Position numbers and translations under genes: made by a program. From Coriobacteriia bacterium (GTDB lineage Bacteria; Actinomycetota; Coriobacteriia; Anaerosomatales; PHET01), in the NCBI GenBank assembly GCA_009779675.1, contig WRDS01000009.1:1-35202 (forward strand): 35,202 nt of DNA, written 5' to 3'. Numbering within the stretch: the first letter of the stretch is position 1; every line of letters begins with the position of its first letter. This document shows, piece after piece, positions 8,812 through 17,053 of the stretch. The notes beneath the pieces were generated by a model. The model searched no databases, was not told the origin of the DNA, and saw only the letters and a list, made by a program, of their open reading frames with translations.

Positions 8812-10281
8812 TCATCCGGCATCAGCAATGGCTCTTCGAGACTCTTCGATTCCACGCTCACTCGCTTCGGCGATCATTTCAGGCGAAAAATCGCCGAGGA
8901 ACACCGACCACGTCCCCTGCCTTTCCTTCCCCAAAGTCCTAAGGGTCCGCTCGTACTCGCAGATCGCTTCTTCTGCGTCCCCGTTTTGCCGAGCAATCCC
9001 CGCAAGTGCGAAATGCGCAAGGGAGAAGTCCGGATCGCTATAAAGCGTGCGGCGGAACTCGCGCGCTGCCGCCCCCAACTCCCCCTGCCCGCGCTTAAGC
9101 ATCCCAAGCAGGTAACGCGCCTGGGCACAAAGCGGCTGCTCCTCAAGGATGGCATCGGTTTCTGCAATGGCTCCCGCCACATCGCCGACATCCGCCCGCT
9201 TGTACGCTGAGACCAAAGCCAATTGTATTTCATCCAAGGCCGCCGCGTCTTGTGTTACCGGCTCTGTTTTGCGCACCTCATCTACATCTTCATGAGCCCT
9301 TGCAGCCTCGGCAGCCCCTGCAACCCCGCGAGGAAAGGCCCTGACAGGGATCCCTTTCCCTTCGAAGCCATTAGAGGGCCCGGATTCCGCTCCACCTTTT
9401 GCCTGAGGCATTAAAAACGCAGTCTGCCTGGCTTGAGAAGGCCGGCTGGGCTTCCTGTAGAAGAACACGCCGTTCACCTCCGCCGTCTCAAAACAGTCTT
9501 TCGCCAGTGGAAGCATCTCAGAGTGCCCGAGGAACAGGTACCCGCCCGGATTAAGCGCATCGTACAGGCACGCGATAGTCGATTTTGCAATGGTCGGCTC
9601 GAAATAGATCATCACATTGCGGCAAAAGATCACGTCCCAGCCCATGGGCTGCAGGTGCGTCTGTTGCTGCTGCGCCAGATTGTGGTACCTGAAATTGCAC
9701 ACGTCTCGCACTTGCTTGACCGGGCGCCAGTAATCGCCATTGGGCTCAAACCAGCGGGCGACAACATCACTTTGCAGATCCCTGATCGCCCGCTTTGAAT
9801 ACCTGGCCACACGGGCGAAATCGAGCACGACCGACGATATATCCGTGCCGAGCACCTCGATCGGGACCCCCTGCAACCCTACGAGCGAATCAAACAGCGT
9901 CATAGCGATCGTATACGGCTCTTCCCCCGTCGAACATCCGGCAGACCAGACCCTGAACGGAGAGGTGTTATCCTGACGCTCGCGCAGGATACGCGGTGCG
10001 GCATGATAACGCAGCGCATCAAACTGCCCTGGAAAACGATAGAAGCTCGTCTCGTTTATCGTGAGGAGGTTCATCAGCTCCTTGAACTCGTCCTCTTCAC
10101 TGCCGAGCGCCTCAAAGTACTCGGCAAAGGTGCTCAGCCCAAGCGAGACCGCACGCGAATGCAGTGCTGTTTGCAAAAAGTCTGTCTTGGATGCCTCAAA
10201 AAACACCCCTGATTGCTGTTGGATCCAGTCGCGGAAAAGCTCGAATTCTTTTGCGGCCAGTATTTGCTGCGTCACGATCAT
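8812..10281 (-). CDS. cheR: CheR chemoreceptor methyltransferase with C-terminal TPR region
   Basis: CheR methylates receptor glutamates using S-adenosylmethionine. From ATG 10281 the protein is 489 aa. It has an N-terminal helical CheR domain (FELFRDWIQQQSG) with the NETSFYRFP loop, then the SAM-binding motif VWSAGCSTGEEPYTIAM and DVIFCRNVMIYFEP. A low-complexity linker leads to a C-terminal stretch (about 370-475) with TPR-like helix pairs (AIAETDAILEEQPLCAQARYLLG, DPDFSLAHFALAGIA). CheR-TPR fusions are known in Frz-like and other alternative pathways, where TPRs mediate protein contacts. The ORF track start at 10323 is a TTG overlapping the upstream gene. The ATG lies 16 nt after that gene's stop and fits the family start better. 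The receiver gene follows after 57 nt. Confidence 0.94.
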   Translation of the reverse strand: MIVTQQILAAKEFELFRDWIQQQSGVFFEASKTDFLQTALHSRAVSLGLSTFAEYFEALGSEEDEFKELMNLLTINETSFYRFPGQFDALRYHAAPRILRERQDNTSPFRVWSAGCSTGEEPYTIAMTLFDSLVGLQGVPIEVLGTDISSVVLDFARVARYSKRAIRDLQSDVVARWFEPNGDYWRPVKQVRDVCNFRYHNLAQQQQTHLQPMGWDVIFCRNVMIYFEPTIAKSTIACLYDALNPGGYLFLGHSEMLPLAKDCFETAEVNGVFFYRKPSRPSQARQTAFLMPQAKGGAESGPSNGFEGKGIPVRAFPRGVAGAAEAARAHEDVDEVRKTEPVTQDAAALDEIQLALVSAYKRADVGDVAGAIAETDAILEEQPLCAQARYLLGMLKRGQGELGAAAREFRRTLYSDPDFSLAHFALAGIARQNGDAEEAICEYERTLRTLGKERQGTWSVFLGDFSPEMIAEASERGIEESRRAIADAG

Positions 10282-10297
10282 TTTGGGCGCAACTTGC

Positions 10298-11068
10298 CTA
10301 AATGCCCGCAGAAGTACTGGCAACCGCTACCTCGTTGCGCTCAACCAGCCCAGATGCCTGCAGCTCAAGCAGAAGGCGTGCGATCTCAAGGTCACCATAA
10401 CCGGTGAGGTTGACGAGTTCGCGCAAGCTCCGACCACCATGCAGATGACATAAAAGACCCCACTCGCGGGCGGTCAGGTGAATATCCCCCGCATTCCCTC
10501 CGGCAGTCGATGCCATGAAAAAATTGGTTCCGTCGTCAGGGACATTCTTTGAGAGGCGGTTCCACTCCTCTAGCCTTGTGGCGAGCTTTGCCGCAATATC
10601 GCCAACGGCTATTGCAACACCGAGGTCGGCCGCCTGATGAGAGTCATTCGGCTCGAAACGAAGGGTCCCGCTCTCCCATCTGAGCAGATCGAACAGCACA
10701 TCCTCGACGGACTGCGCTACAAACTGTTCGAGTTTGTGCCGAGAGACATATCCCTCTTCGATAAGCACTTGGGCCAGGCTGCGTTTTGCCTTATCGCCCT
10801 GCTGTATCTTCACCAGGCCTTTGGCCTGCCGATACTCGGTCTCTGTGATCAGGCCGCTTGCATACATGCGCTCTCCAGGATCGCCAGCAGAGGCCATGCC
10901 CACCTCGGCATGGTAGATCATGCCTTTGCTAAAGCACACCTGGCCACGCGTAGCGACCCTTTCCGCCTCGGTTTTCTCAAGATATAAAATGCCGTCTTTC
11001 TTGCCGCTCTGCAGAAGGCGGAACATGTCATTAAGCGAAAAATCTGAGAGGCTGCCCTCAAGAGCCAC
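10298..11068 (-). CDS. DUF4388 (PATAN-type) domain protein
   Basis: The N-terminal domain (ALEGSLSDFSLNDMFRLLQS...GILYLEK...GQVCFSKGMIYHAEVG) matches the DUF4388 pattern. This family is commonly linked to two-component and gliding/type IV pilus gene clusters, and its biochemistry is unsettled. The middle has a charged helix (VKIQQGDKAKRSLAQVLIEEGYVSRHKLEQFV) resembling an MshEN-like helical repeat. The C terminus (LTAREWGLLCHLHGGRSLRELVNLTGYGDLEIARLLLELQASGLVE) looks like a winged helix. I choose GTG 11068 (256 aa) because TTGGAGGATGAA places a near-perfect GGAGGA 4 nt upstream. The TTG at 11080 in the ORF track lies inside that site. It is the first gene of the chemosensory operon. Confidence 0.8.
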   Translation of the reverse strand: MALEGSLSDFSLNDMFRLLQSGKKDGILYLEKTEAERVATRGQVCFSKGMIYHAEVGMASAGDPGERMYASGLITETEYRQAKGLVKIQQGDKAKRSLAQVLIEEGYVSRHKLEQFVAQSVEDVLFDLLRWESGTLRFEPNDSHQAADLGVAIAVGDIAAKLATRLEEWNRLSKNVPDDGTNFFMASTAGGNAGDIHLTAREWGLLCHLHGGRSLRELVNLTGYGDLEIARLLLELQASGLVERNEVAVASTSAGI

Positions 11069-11124
11069 TTCATCCTCCAAGCATCCGGAACCAAGCTGGC
11101 GTATGTATACCAGCGCGCTAGATA

Positions 11125-11153
11125 ATTATCGGCATGATCCCATCTGCTCAAAA
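11125..11153 (-). promoter_or_regulatory. possible promoter of the chemosensory operon
   Basis: On the minus strand TTTTGA (11153-11148) and GATAAT (11130-11125) are separated by 17 nt, about 55 nt before the DUF4388 start. The -10 match is good and the -35 match is weak. GATAATTATC is itself palindromic. There is no other obvious promoter in the 142-nt gap. Confidence 0.35.
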
Positions 11154-11210
11154 GTGCCTATCCAGCCAAAATGGATGTAGCCGAGCCGCTTTATCTCAAA
11201 GTGGTACCGG

Positions 11211-12071
11211 TCAGAGTGACCCGCGCCGGACACTCTCAATAGCCGAGCCAAAAAGAGCAAGCTCCTCGGCGGTGGTTATCGCACCATCGTCAGCGATAAC
11301 CGCAGACTCAAAATCAGTGAGATCCGCGAGGCTCTCCGCCTGATAACCTGCTTGCTGGACATCGCTGACAGCAAGATTGCGGATCTCAACGCCGCCCATG
11401 GGGACAAGCCCAGCCGAGCAAGCCGCTGTGAATGCCTTGCGCAAGGACACCCGTTGGCCGCCCGCGATATGCACCGCCGAGAAACCCGCTGCCGCAAGCG
11501 CCGAATAAACCACCCTGATGTCGCCGTCAGAGTGGAATACGGCTGGTCGCCCCTTCCCCCACACTTTTGCAATCGCGCAGTAGCAGGGCATGAGTGTCTC
11601 AAGGACAAAATCGGGCGCAAGAAGCCAACCTGCGGATCCAGCAAGGTCATCGCCGCAGAGCAGCACGTCGGCTTCGGCTAAATGCCCGCGGCGCACATCG
11701 AAAAGACAGCTGCGCATAGCGTCACGGAGCGCAACCGCTAGGTTCTGCGGCGAGCGTGCTGACTCGGCAATCGTGGGAAACCACCCGCGTTCAAGGGCAA
11801 CACGCGACACGACCCCTTCCACAATCCACCCTGCGGCAATACCCGCAGATTTAAGCGCCTTTACCGCATCGGTACCCCACGGCTCAGATGCTGGAACAAA
11901 TGCGAGATCAACGTCGAATGCCTGGGCGACAAGGGCGAGCGTCTCCGGGCCGCTTTCGGCGCTCGGGCCACCGGCGAGCGCATGCGCTGCCTCAAGGGGG
12001 ACCCACGTCATCGCAGTCGCACGACCAACCGCATCGCCTAAAAGCAAACTGACCAGTTCACTTTTGCCCAT
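11211..12071 (-). CDS. uroporphyrinogen decarboxylase (URO-D) superfamily protein, substrate unknown
   Basis: 286 aa from the ATG at 12071. The pattern LLCGDDLAGSAGWLLAPDFV, then MPCYCAIAKVWGKG, then AVFHSDGDIRVVYSALAAAGFSAVHI is typical of the URO-D/corrinoid methyltransferase superfamily. That superfamily includes HemE and MtaA/MtbA-type methyltransferases. The usual HemE arginine-rich N-terminal signature is not seen, so I would not call it hemE. A methyl-transfer or uncharacterised role is more likely. The ORF track start at 12230 would place 53 residues inside the upstream gene. ATG 12071 overlaps that gene by 14 nt, so the two are probably translated together. No terminator hairpin is evident between this gene and the chemosensory operon. 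Confidence 0.7.
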   Translation of the reverse strand: MGKSELVSLLLGDAVGRATAMTWVPLEAAHALAGGPSAESGPETLALVAQAFDVDLAFVPASEPWGTDAVKALKSAGIAAGWIVEGVVSRVALERGWFPTIAESARSPQNLAVALRDAMRSCLFDVRRGHLAEADVLLCGDDLAGSAGWLLAPDFVLETLMPCYCAIAKVWGKGRPAVFHSDGDIRVVYSALAAAGFSAVHIAGGQRVSLRKAFTAACSAGLVPMGGVEIRNLAVSDVQQAGYQAESLADLTDFESAVIADDGAITTAEELALFGSAIESVRRGSL

Positions 12072-12426
12072 AAGCCACCCACACCTTCTCGGCTTCCTCG
12101 CACCATGCGGTTCTCGGGTCGGAGATGTCGCGACCAAACCGATCAGCAATGAAGTGAAAATACCCGATACCGGGAATGCCGCTATCCGCACGGACCACAA
12201 GCGAAGCGATGATAACACCCTTTTCTGCATGGACTTGCTCGTCGACTTCCGTGAGCAGGTCCATGATCAACCTTGAGCGAGCTGGCACCGTACCGCCAAA
12301 CACATGCACTGCAACATCTTTATAGGCAACCGTCTCACGCCGTCGGGCGGCATCGACAAGCATTTCATAAAGACGCGCACGTGCGCACTCCCAGTCTTTT
12401 GCGGTTCGACGGGCGCGTGCCGCCAT
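12058..12426 (-). CDS. small protein of unknown function, coupled to the URO-D-like gene
   Basis: 122 aa from the ATG at 12426, chosen because AAGGAGGAG stands 5 nt upstream. The ORF track start at 12492 runs into the tmRNA gene and is rejected. The sequence starts with a basic stretch (MAARARRTAKD). It then has a compact globular pattern with VAYKDVAVHVFGG, EQVHAEKGVIIASLVV and GIPGIGYFHFIADRFGR. I do not recognise a named family. The H-A-E-x-G and PGxGYF pieces look conserved rather than random. Its end overlaps the URO-D-like gene by 14 nt, and its start is 33 nt from the mature end of tmRNA. Confidence 0.7.
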   Translation of the reverse strand: MAARARRTAKDWECARARLYEMLVDAARRRETVAYKDVAVHVFGGTVPARSRLIMDLLTEVDEQVHAEKGVIIASLVVRADSGIPGIGYFHFIADRFGRDISDPRTAWCEEAEKVWVAYGQK

Positions 12427-12458
12427 GCCGCTCCTCCTTGGCCCTATATAGCTGGTTA

Positions 12459-12812
12459 TGGTGGAGGTGGCGAGACTCGAACTCGCGTCCATGGTACGCC
12501 CCTAGGAAGCATCTCCAGGCTCAGTCATCAGATAGATCTCGAGCCAGCTGCCGCCTGATGACTCGCTGCAACTGCCTCATAGCGGTCCCATCTTTCACAA
12601 CTGCATGCCGCCCGCGTCAGTTGTGGCAGTCTCCTAAAATGACACCTAGCCGATGGCGGAGACATCCACCGGATCGGCGTCGCTGCTCTATTCTAGGCAG
12701 CGAGAGCATAGTTGTTGTCGACGCTTGAGCGTCTGCGCCCCTGTTTTACGAGGTAAGGCGACCTCGACCTGCTTCTTCCCTCAAACGTATCATGTCGAAA
12801 CCGGTCACCCCC
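12459..12812 (-). ncRNA. ssrA: transfer-messenger RNA (tmRNA)
   Basis: tmRNA rescues stalled ribosomes with SmpB. The 5' end GGGGGTGACCGGTTTCGACA pairs with the 3' end ...CACCTCCACCA as a 7-bp acceptor stem. The third pair is G-U, which identifies alanyl charging. The T arm GCGAGTTCGAGTCTCGC and an encoded CCA are present. The tag reading frame ends GAC AAC AAC TAT GCT CTC GCT GCC TAG, giving ...DNNYALAA. Its stop lies in the loop of a perfect 7-bp helix H5 (TCGCTGC/GCAGCGA). The resume codon is uncertain. GGG at 12740-12738 would give GRRRSSVDNNYALAA. The early tag region can itself fold as GACGC-TCAA-GCGTC. The length is about 354 nt, normal for the family, and smpB lies just upstream. Confidence 0.95.
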
Positions 12813-13009
12813 ATATCCGAGATGTGTTCGACGTTGTCAAAGTGCCTTTTGCGGCATGCCTTTTGCAAAGCACTCCGCCGCAGCGCATGCCCCCTGTAAG
12901 GCACCCGCCACAGCAATAGTGTACACGATCCCTCTGACAGCACCCGACCAGCTGCCCGGCTGGGTCGTTGCCTGTCACCGAGATGAGCCGTCCGCCGACA
13001 GCTACGCGG

Positions 13010-13486
13010 CTACCCGCCTTTCTGCCGCTCCCGCAAGGCCCGTTCCATATCGCGCTTCTGGTCCCTCTCGGCAATCGAATCGCGCTTGTCATGCAGTTTC
13101 TTGCCACGCGCCAGCGCTAACTCTACTTTTGCCTTGTTGGAAGGCGAGAAATACATCGAGAGCGGGATGAGCGTGAACCCGCGCTCCTTGGTCTTGCCGA
13201 TGAGATAGCGGATCTCCTTTTTGTGCAGCAAAAGCCGGCGCTTTCGGTCGGGCTCGACATTCGCACGATTGCCATGGCTGTAAGGTGCGATATGCACCCC
13301 ATGCATCCAAACCTCTCCACCGGCGATGGTGGCAAACGACTCCCGCAAAGACGCTCGGTTCTCGCGCAACGATTTTACCTCGGTGCCCGTGAGTTCGATA
13401 CCGGCCTCAAAGACCTCCTCGATAAAATAATCGTGCCGCGCCTTTTTGTTCGACGCAATCAGCCGCTCGTTTTTCGCCTTCGCCAT
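13010..13486 (-). CDS. smpB: SsrA-binding protein SmpB
   Basis: 158 aa, full length. It delivers alanyl-tmRNA to stalled ribosomes. Recognisable segments are NKKARHDYFIEEVFEAGIEL, TGTEVKSLRENRASLRESFA, the VWMHGVHIAPYSHGN segment, the DRKRRLLLHKKEI segment, and a basic C-terminal tail (KKLHDKRDSIAERDQKRDM) that enters the mRNA channel. AGGAGG lies 6 nt before the ATG and overlaps the stop of the M42 gene, so the two are tightly coupled. The gap to tmRNA (about 200 nt) holds no clear gene or convincing promoter. Confidence 0.97.
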   Translation of the reverse strand: MAKAKNERLIASNKKARHDYFIEEVFEAGIELTGTEVKSLRENRASLRESFATIAGGEVWMHGVHIAPYSHGNRANVEPDRKRRLLLHKKEIRYLIGKTKERGFTLIPLSMYFSPSNKAKVELALARGKKLHDKRDSIAERDQKRDMERALRERQKGG

Positions 13487-13494
13487 GCAACCTC

Positions 13495-14559
13495 CTAAGG
13501 AGTGAAGTCGGTTCCTGGCGCAAGGTCTAGCACAAAATGCGTAAGCAGTCTGACGGAGGCATCGATGTCGGAGAGCGCGAGGGCCTCAACAGGCGTGTGC
13601 ATATAGCGCAGCGGTACCGAGACAAGCGCCGCCGCCCTGCCGCCGCGTGATAGCTGGATGGGGTTGGCATCAGTGCCTGTCCCGCGTGGCTCGGCACCCA
13701 CCTGATAGTCGACTTTTGCCTTGTCTGCCGCCTTCACCAGCAGATCGAACACAACGGGATTGATGTTGGGGCCACGTGCGATCACCGGGCCCTTGCCACA
13801 CTCGAAGTCGCCGTGCTTGCGCTTGTCAATGTCGGGATAGTCGGTGGCGTGGCAAACCTCGACTGCGATGCCGACATCCGGGCAGATGCCGTATGCGCTC
13901 GTAATACCACCCCTAAGGCCTATCTCCTCCTGCACCGTTGCAGCGGCAACGCACGCACCCGATGCCCCGCCCGCCGCCTTGACCTCTTCGAGCACTCGCG
14001 CAGCAATGAACGCGCCCATCTTGTCGTCAAACGCACGGGAGACGGCCATGCCATCCCCAAACTCTTCCATGCCTACATCAAAGGTTATCGGATCGCCAAC
14101 GCTCACCCGCCTTTTCGCGTCATCAGCGCTAAGGCCGATGTCAATAAAGAGCTTCTCTATCTTAGTGACGGCTTTACGCTCTTCGGACTCGATAAGGTGG
14201 ATCGGTTTGCGCCCCATCACACCAAGAATCGACCCGTCGTCTGTATGCACACGCACACGCATGCCCGGCAGGATTGCCGCATCAACCCCACCGATCGCGG
14301 AGAACGCCACGTACCCCTCGGGCGTGATGAAGTTGACCATCAACCCGATCTCATCGATGTGCCCTGCAAACATGACCGAGACCCCATCAGGTCTCATGCC
14401 CTCAAGCAACGCATGAACAGAACCTAAGACATCCGTCTCAACACTATCAGCACTGAGCGCCAGCCGCTCCCGAAAAACGCGGGCTGCTGGCTGCTCGTAA
14501 CCCGACGGCGATGGGGCTTCGACAAGGTCTTTCAGAAATCGAAGGTCTTTCTTCTGCAT
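13495..14559 (-). CDS. M42-family metallo-aminopeptidase
   Basis: A cytoplasmic di-metal aminopeptidase of the glutamyl-aminopeptidase/TET type, 354 aa from the ATG at 14559. Metal and catalytic residues are visible: FAGHIDEIG (H67, with the catalytic Asp two residues on), RAFDDKMGAF (D178), VQEEIGLRGG (E211/E212), AVEVCHATDYP (E234) and RYMHTPVEAL near the C terminus. The GAG-GAG site ATGAGGAG 9 nt upstream supports this start. The ORF track start at 14619 adds 20 residues without support. Members form large TET particles that finish peptide degradation. Its place between rnr and smpB hints that it clears short peptides after trans-translation, but that is inference. Confidence 0.93.
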   Translation of the reverse strand: MQKKDLRFLKDLVEAPSPSGYEQPAARVFRERLALSADSVETDVLGSVHALLEGMRPDGVSVMFAGHIDEIGLMVNFITPEGYVAFSAIGGVDAAILPGMRVRVHTDDGSILGVMGRKPIHLIESEERKAVTKIEKLFIDIGLSADDAKRRVSVGDPITFDVGMEEFGDGMAVSRAFDDKMGAFIAARVLEEVKAAGGASGACVAAATVQEEIGLRGGITSAYGICPDVGIAVEVCHATDYPDIDKRKHGDFECGKGPVIARGPNINPVVFDLLVKAADKAKVDYQVGAEPRGTGTDANPIQLSRGGRAAALVSVPLRYMHTPVEALALSDIDASVRLLTHFVLDLAPGTDFTP

Positions 14560-14590
14560 TAAGGTATGCTCCTCATGGATCAGATACCAA

Positions 14591-14644
14591 ACACATATCA
14601 AACGCCGGACACATGTCAAACGCCGGACACATATCAGATGCCGA
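14591..14644. repeat. three 18-bp tandem repeats upstream of the M42 gene
   Basis: Units acacatatcaaacgccgg, acacatgtcaaacgccgg and acacatatcagatgccga follow each other without spacers. Copies 1 and 2 differ at one base, and copy 3 is more diverged. The array fills most of the gap between rnr and the M42 start. No hairpin terminator is apparent in it. Confidence 0.85.
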
Positions 14645-14686
14645 ACATATTAGTATACCGCAGGTAAGATAGCGCGGCACCAAACG

Positions 14687-16747
14687 TCAAACAACCCTCA
14701 TATCGATGCGCGCATCGCTTGGCACCACATTCTCTATCCGCACGCGCACAGGTTGCCCTAAGCGAAAGCCTTTTCCCGTCTCCTCTCCGCGCAAAAAAAA
14801 CCGTTTGGCATCATGGGTATAGTAATCATCCGGCAGGCTCCTTGTATGCACAAACCCTTCGACCGTATTCTCTAGCTGCACAAAGAACCCGAATCCCACT
14901 ACTCCGGTCACAACGCCGTCGAAGACCTCGCCGACATGGCCGACCATGAGTTCGCAAAGCTTGAGGCGCACCGACTCCTCCTCGGCAAGCGCAGCCTCCC
15001 GCTCCATCGCCGAGGAATGCGCAGCAAGCGCGGAAAGCTCGGGGACCATGCCCGCGACCGCGAGTGCGGCCTCCGCGCCGACGGCCCCTCCCCCGCCGCC
15101 CTTCGGCATCCCCACTGGCCCCTTGCCGGCCCCTGGCATCGCTGCTGATGTCCCCGCTGGCTTCTTGCCGATCCCTGACGCTTCTGCCAGCTGCGCACGA
15201 AGCAGCCGATGCACGATGAGATCGGGATAACGGCGGATCGGCGAGGTGAAGTGCGTGTAGGCCGCACTCGCCAACCCGAAATGCCGCGCCAGGTAATCGA
15301 CATAGCGCGCCCGCTTGAGCGCACGCAGGAGCAGTGCGTTAATGAGCCGCTTTTCCGGTCGGTCATGCGCGTAGGCAATGATGCGCTGGAGGGTAGCCGA
15401 TGACGTGTTGCGTACATCCTTGACCAGGTAGCCAAACTCCTTTAACACCGCCGCAACGCGCTCAAGCGCATCCGAGTCAGGATCCTCATGGATGCGATAG
15501 AGCATCGGCACCGCCGCATCACGCATATGTGCGGCCACAACCTCATTGGCAAGGATCATCGCCTCCTCGATCATAGCCGTGGCCTGGGTGCGCTCGCGCA
15601 GTATGACCTCAAGCGGTGCCCCATCATCGGCAAGCCGCACCTTGGCCTCCACCGTCTCGAAATCAAGGCCCCCACGCGCCACACGCCGTGCGCCGAGCCG
15701 TGCGGCCACCCGAGCAAAGCTGCGCAAGGCCTGCTCGGCCTGCGCATCCGGAAACGCCGCCCTCCCCTCAAGCATCGCCTGCACATCCTCATAGGCAAAA
15801 CGCGCATTAGAGCGGATTGCCGCCGAGTACAGCTCATAGCGCTGCACGACCCCATGCTTGTCCAGCCAGATATCCGCCGAGAAAGTCAGGCGATCCGACC
15901 CTGGGTTGAGCGAGCAGATGTCGTTGCTGAGCTTTTCGGGAAGCATGGGAAGCACCCGATCGACGAGGTAGACGCTCGTTGCTCGGCATCGCGCCTCCAC
16001 ATCAATCGCCGAGCCCCAGGGCACATAGTGACCCACATCGGCTATGTGGACACCAAGCCGTGTTAGGCCGTCGATATGCTCGATTGAGACCGCATCATCA
16101 AAGTCACGGGCATCAACAGGGTCGATGGTAAAGACAAAACGATCGCGGATGTCTCGGCGTGTGGGATCCGAATCAAGCGCCGCAGTAACATCCAGCTCGA
16201 TCCCTGCTGCCTGGGCAAGTGCATCGGCGCTGAACCCGGTCTCAAGCCCATGCTCGCGAATGATGACCTCGACTCCAATGCCAGGGTCATCCTCTCGGCC
16301 AATGACCTCTTCGACTGACCCTTGCGCAGGGCTGTGCCGCGTGGGAAAGCCAGTGAGCCGCGCCACAACGTAATCACCGCTTTTCGCGCCGGATGCCCCC
16401 TGCTCACTAATAAACACCTCGGCACAGAAACGCTTGTCGGCCGGTACCACGATGCCGACGGTCCCAAGCTGCTCAAAACGCCCTACTATGTGCGTGTTTG
16501 CCCGTTCGGCCACACGCATGACCCTCGCACTGCGGCTCGCGCCCTGGCATTTGGCATCTGGCCGGATAAGGACCGCGTCTCCGTGCATTGCGCCGCCGAT
16601 GTCACGGGCACCAACGTAGTAATCGCCCTCGGAAGCGCCCACAAAGCCGTATCCATGCCGAGTCATCGAGAGCCGGCCGGCAATAAGCCCGCTGTCTGTG
16701 CGCCGTACGGCACGCTTTGCGTTTCCGCCTCGCCTTTGTCTGCCCAT
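14687..16747 (-). CDS. rnr: ribonuclease R (RNB family 3'-5' exoribonuclease)
   Basis: 686 aa. It degrades structured RNA and works with SmpB/tmRNA on nonstop mRNA. It starts with a short basic region and cold-shock-like OB segments (GRLSMTRHGYGFVGAS; FEQLGTVGIVVP). The RNB catalytic domain has DPVDARDFDDAVSIEH with the metal-binding Asp cluster, then SNDICSLNPGSDRLTFSADI and YTHFTSPIRRYPDLIVHRLL. A C-terminal S1 domain is present (VGHVGEVFDGVVTGVVGFGFFVQLENTVEGFVHT). A Gly/Pro/Ala-rich insert of about 50 residues (around 550-600, including MPKGGGGGAVGAEAALA) separates the RNB core from the S1 lead-in. I do not know it from standard RNase R. It lacks the long lysine-rich tail of the E. coli enzyme. 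ATG 16747 is the only sensible start. Confidence 0.95.
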   Translation of the reverse strand: MGRQRRGGNAKRAVRRTDSGLIAGRLSMTRHGYGFVGASEGDYYVGARDIGGAMHGDAVLIRPDAKCQGASRSARVMRVAERANTHIVGRFEQLGTVGIVVPADKRFCAEVFISEQGASGAKSGDYVVARLTGFPTRHSPAQGSVEEVIGREDDPGIGVEVIIREHGLETGFSADALAQAAGIELDVTAALDSDPTRRDIRDRFVFTIDPVDARDFDDAVSIEHIDGLTRLGVHIADVGHYVPWGSAIDVEARCRATSVYLVDRVLPMLPEKLSNDICSLNPGSDRLTFSADIWLDKHGVVQRYELYSAAIRSNARFAYEDVQAMLEGRAAFPDAQAEQALRSFARVAARLGARRVARGGLDFETVEAKVRLADDGAPLEVILRERTQATAMIEEAMILANEVVAAHMRDAAVPMLYRIHEDPDSDALERVAAVLKEFGYLVKDVRNTSSATLQRIIAYAHDRPEKRLINALLLRALKRARYVDYLARHFGLASAAYTHFTSPIRRYPDLIVHRLLRAQLAEASGIGKKPAGTSAAMPGAGKGPVGMPKGGGGGAVGAEAALAVAGMVPELSALAAHSSAMEREAALAEEESVRLKLCELMVGHVGEVFDGVVTGVVGFGFFVQLENTVEGFVHTRSLPDDYYTHDAKRFFLRGEETGKGFRLGQPVRVRIENVVPSDARIDMRVV

Positions 16748-17053
16748 GCAAACCCGTCCGCCCTTTACGCGTCTAAGCCCTTACCGCCCCTACGCCATTG
16801 CGCTCTTGCGCTCCTGCGCTCCTGCGCCACCCTTTGCGCGCAACCGCTCTGCATATCGCTCGCCCGACACACCAACCACTCTGCGTGCTATCTCCATGCA
16901 TGTTATCTTCACGCATGTGTAATTTTTGTATTCAGTTTTACCACTGAACCCACCCAAGCAGATGGAGATGATAAAATTTATCGAGTCGCGGTACTTCTTT
17001 ACACTGTTTAAAACCTCGGCTTTTGATTTGCCTTAATTGATTTTGGAGCGCCG
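16748..17053. other. divergent intergenic region between rnr and the plus-strand ORF, with an 8-bp repeat
   Basis: This 306-nt gap holds no supported gene. The rnr side is G+C-rich and contains three and a half tandem copies of tgcgctcc/tgcgctct at 16799-16828, about 50-80 nt before the rnr start. The right half (from about 16920) is A+T-rich and should contain the promoter of the plus-strand gene. TAAAAT at 16972-16977 is a possible -10 without a good -35. GGAG 5 nt before 17054 is the ribosome binding site. Confidence 0.6.

Noticed and set aside
11131-11210. Rho-independent terminator between the URO-D-like gene and the chemosensory operon
   Set aside because: No G+C-rich hairpin followed by a T run could be found on the minus strand.
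12813-12870. TTGACA upstream of tmRNA as its -35 box
   Set aside because: A -10 at normal spacing would overlap the mature 5' end (GATATG at the GGGGG start), so transcription would begin inside tmRNA. The true promoter is probably further up or in front of smpB.
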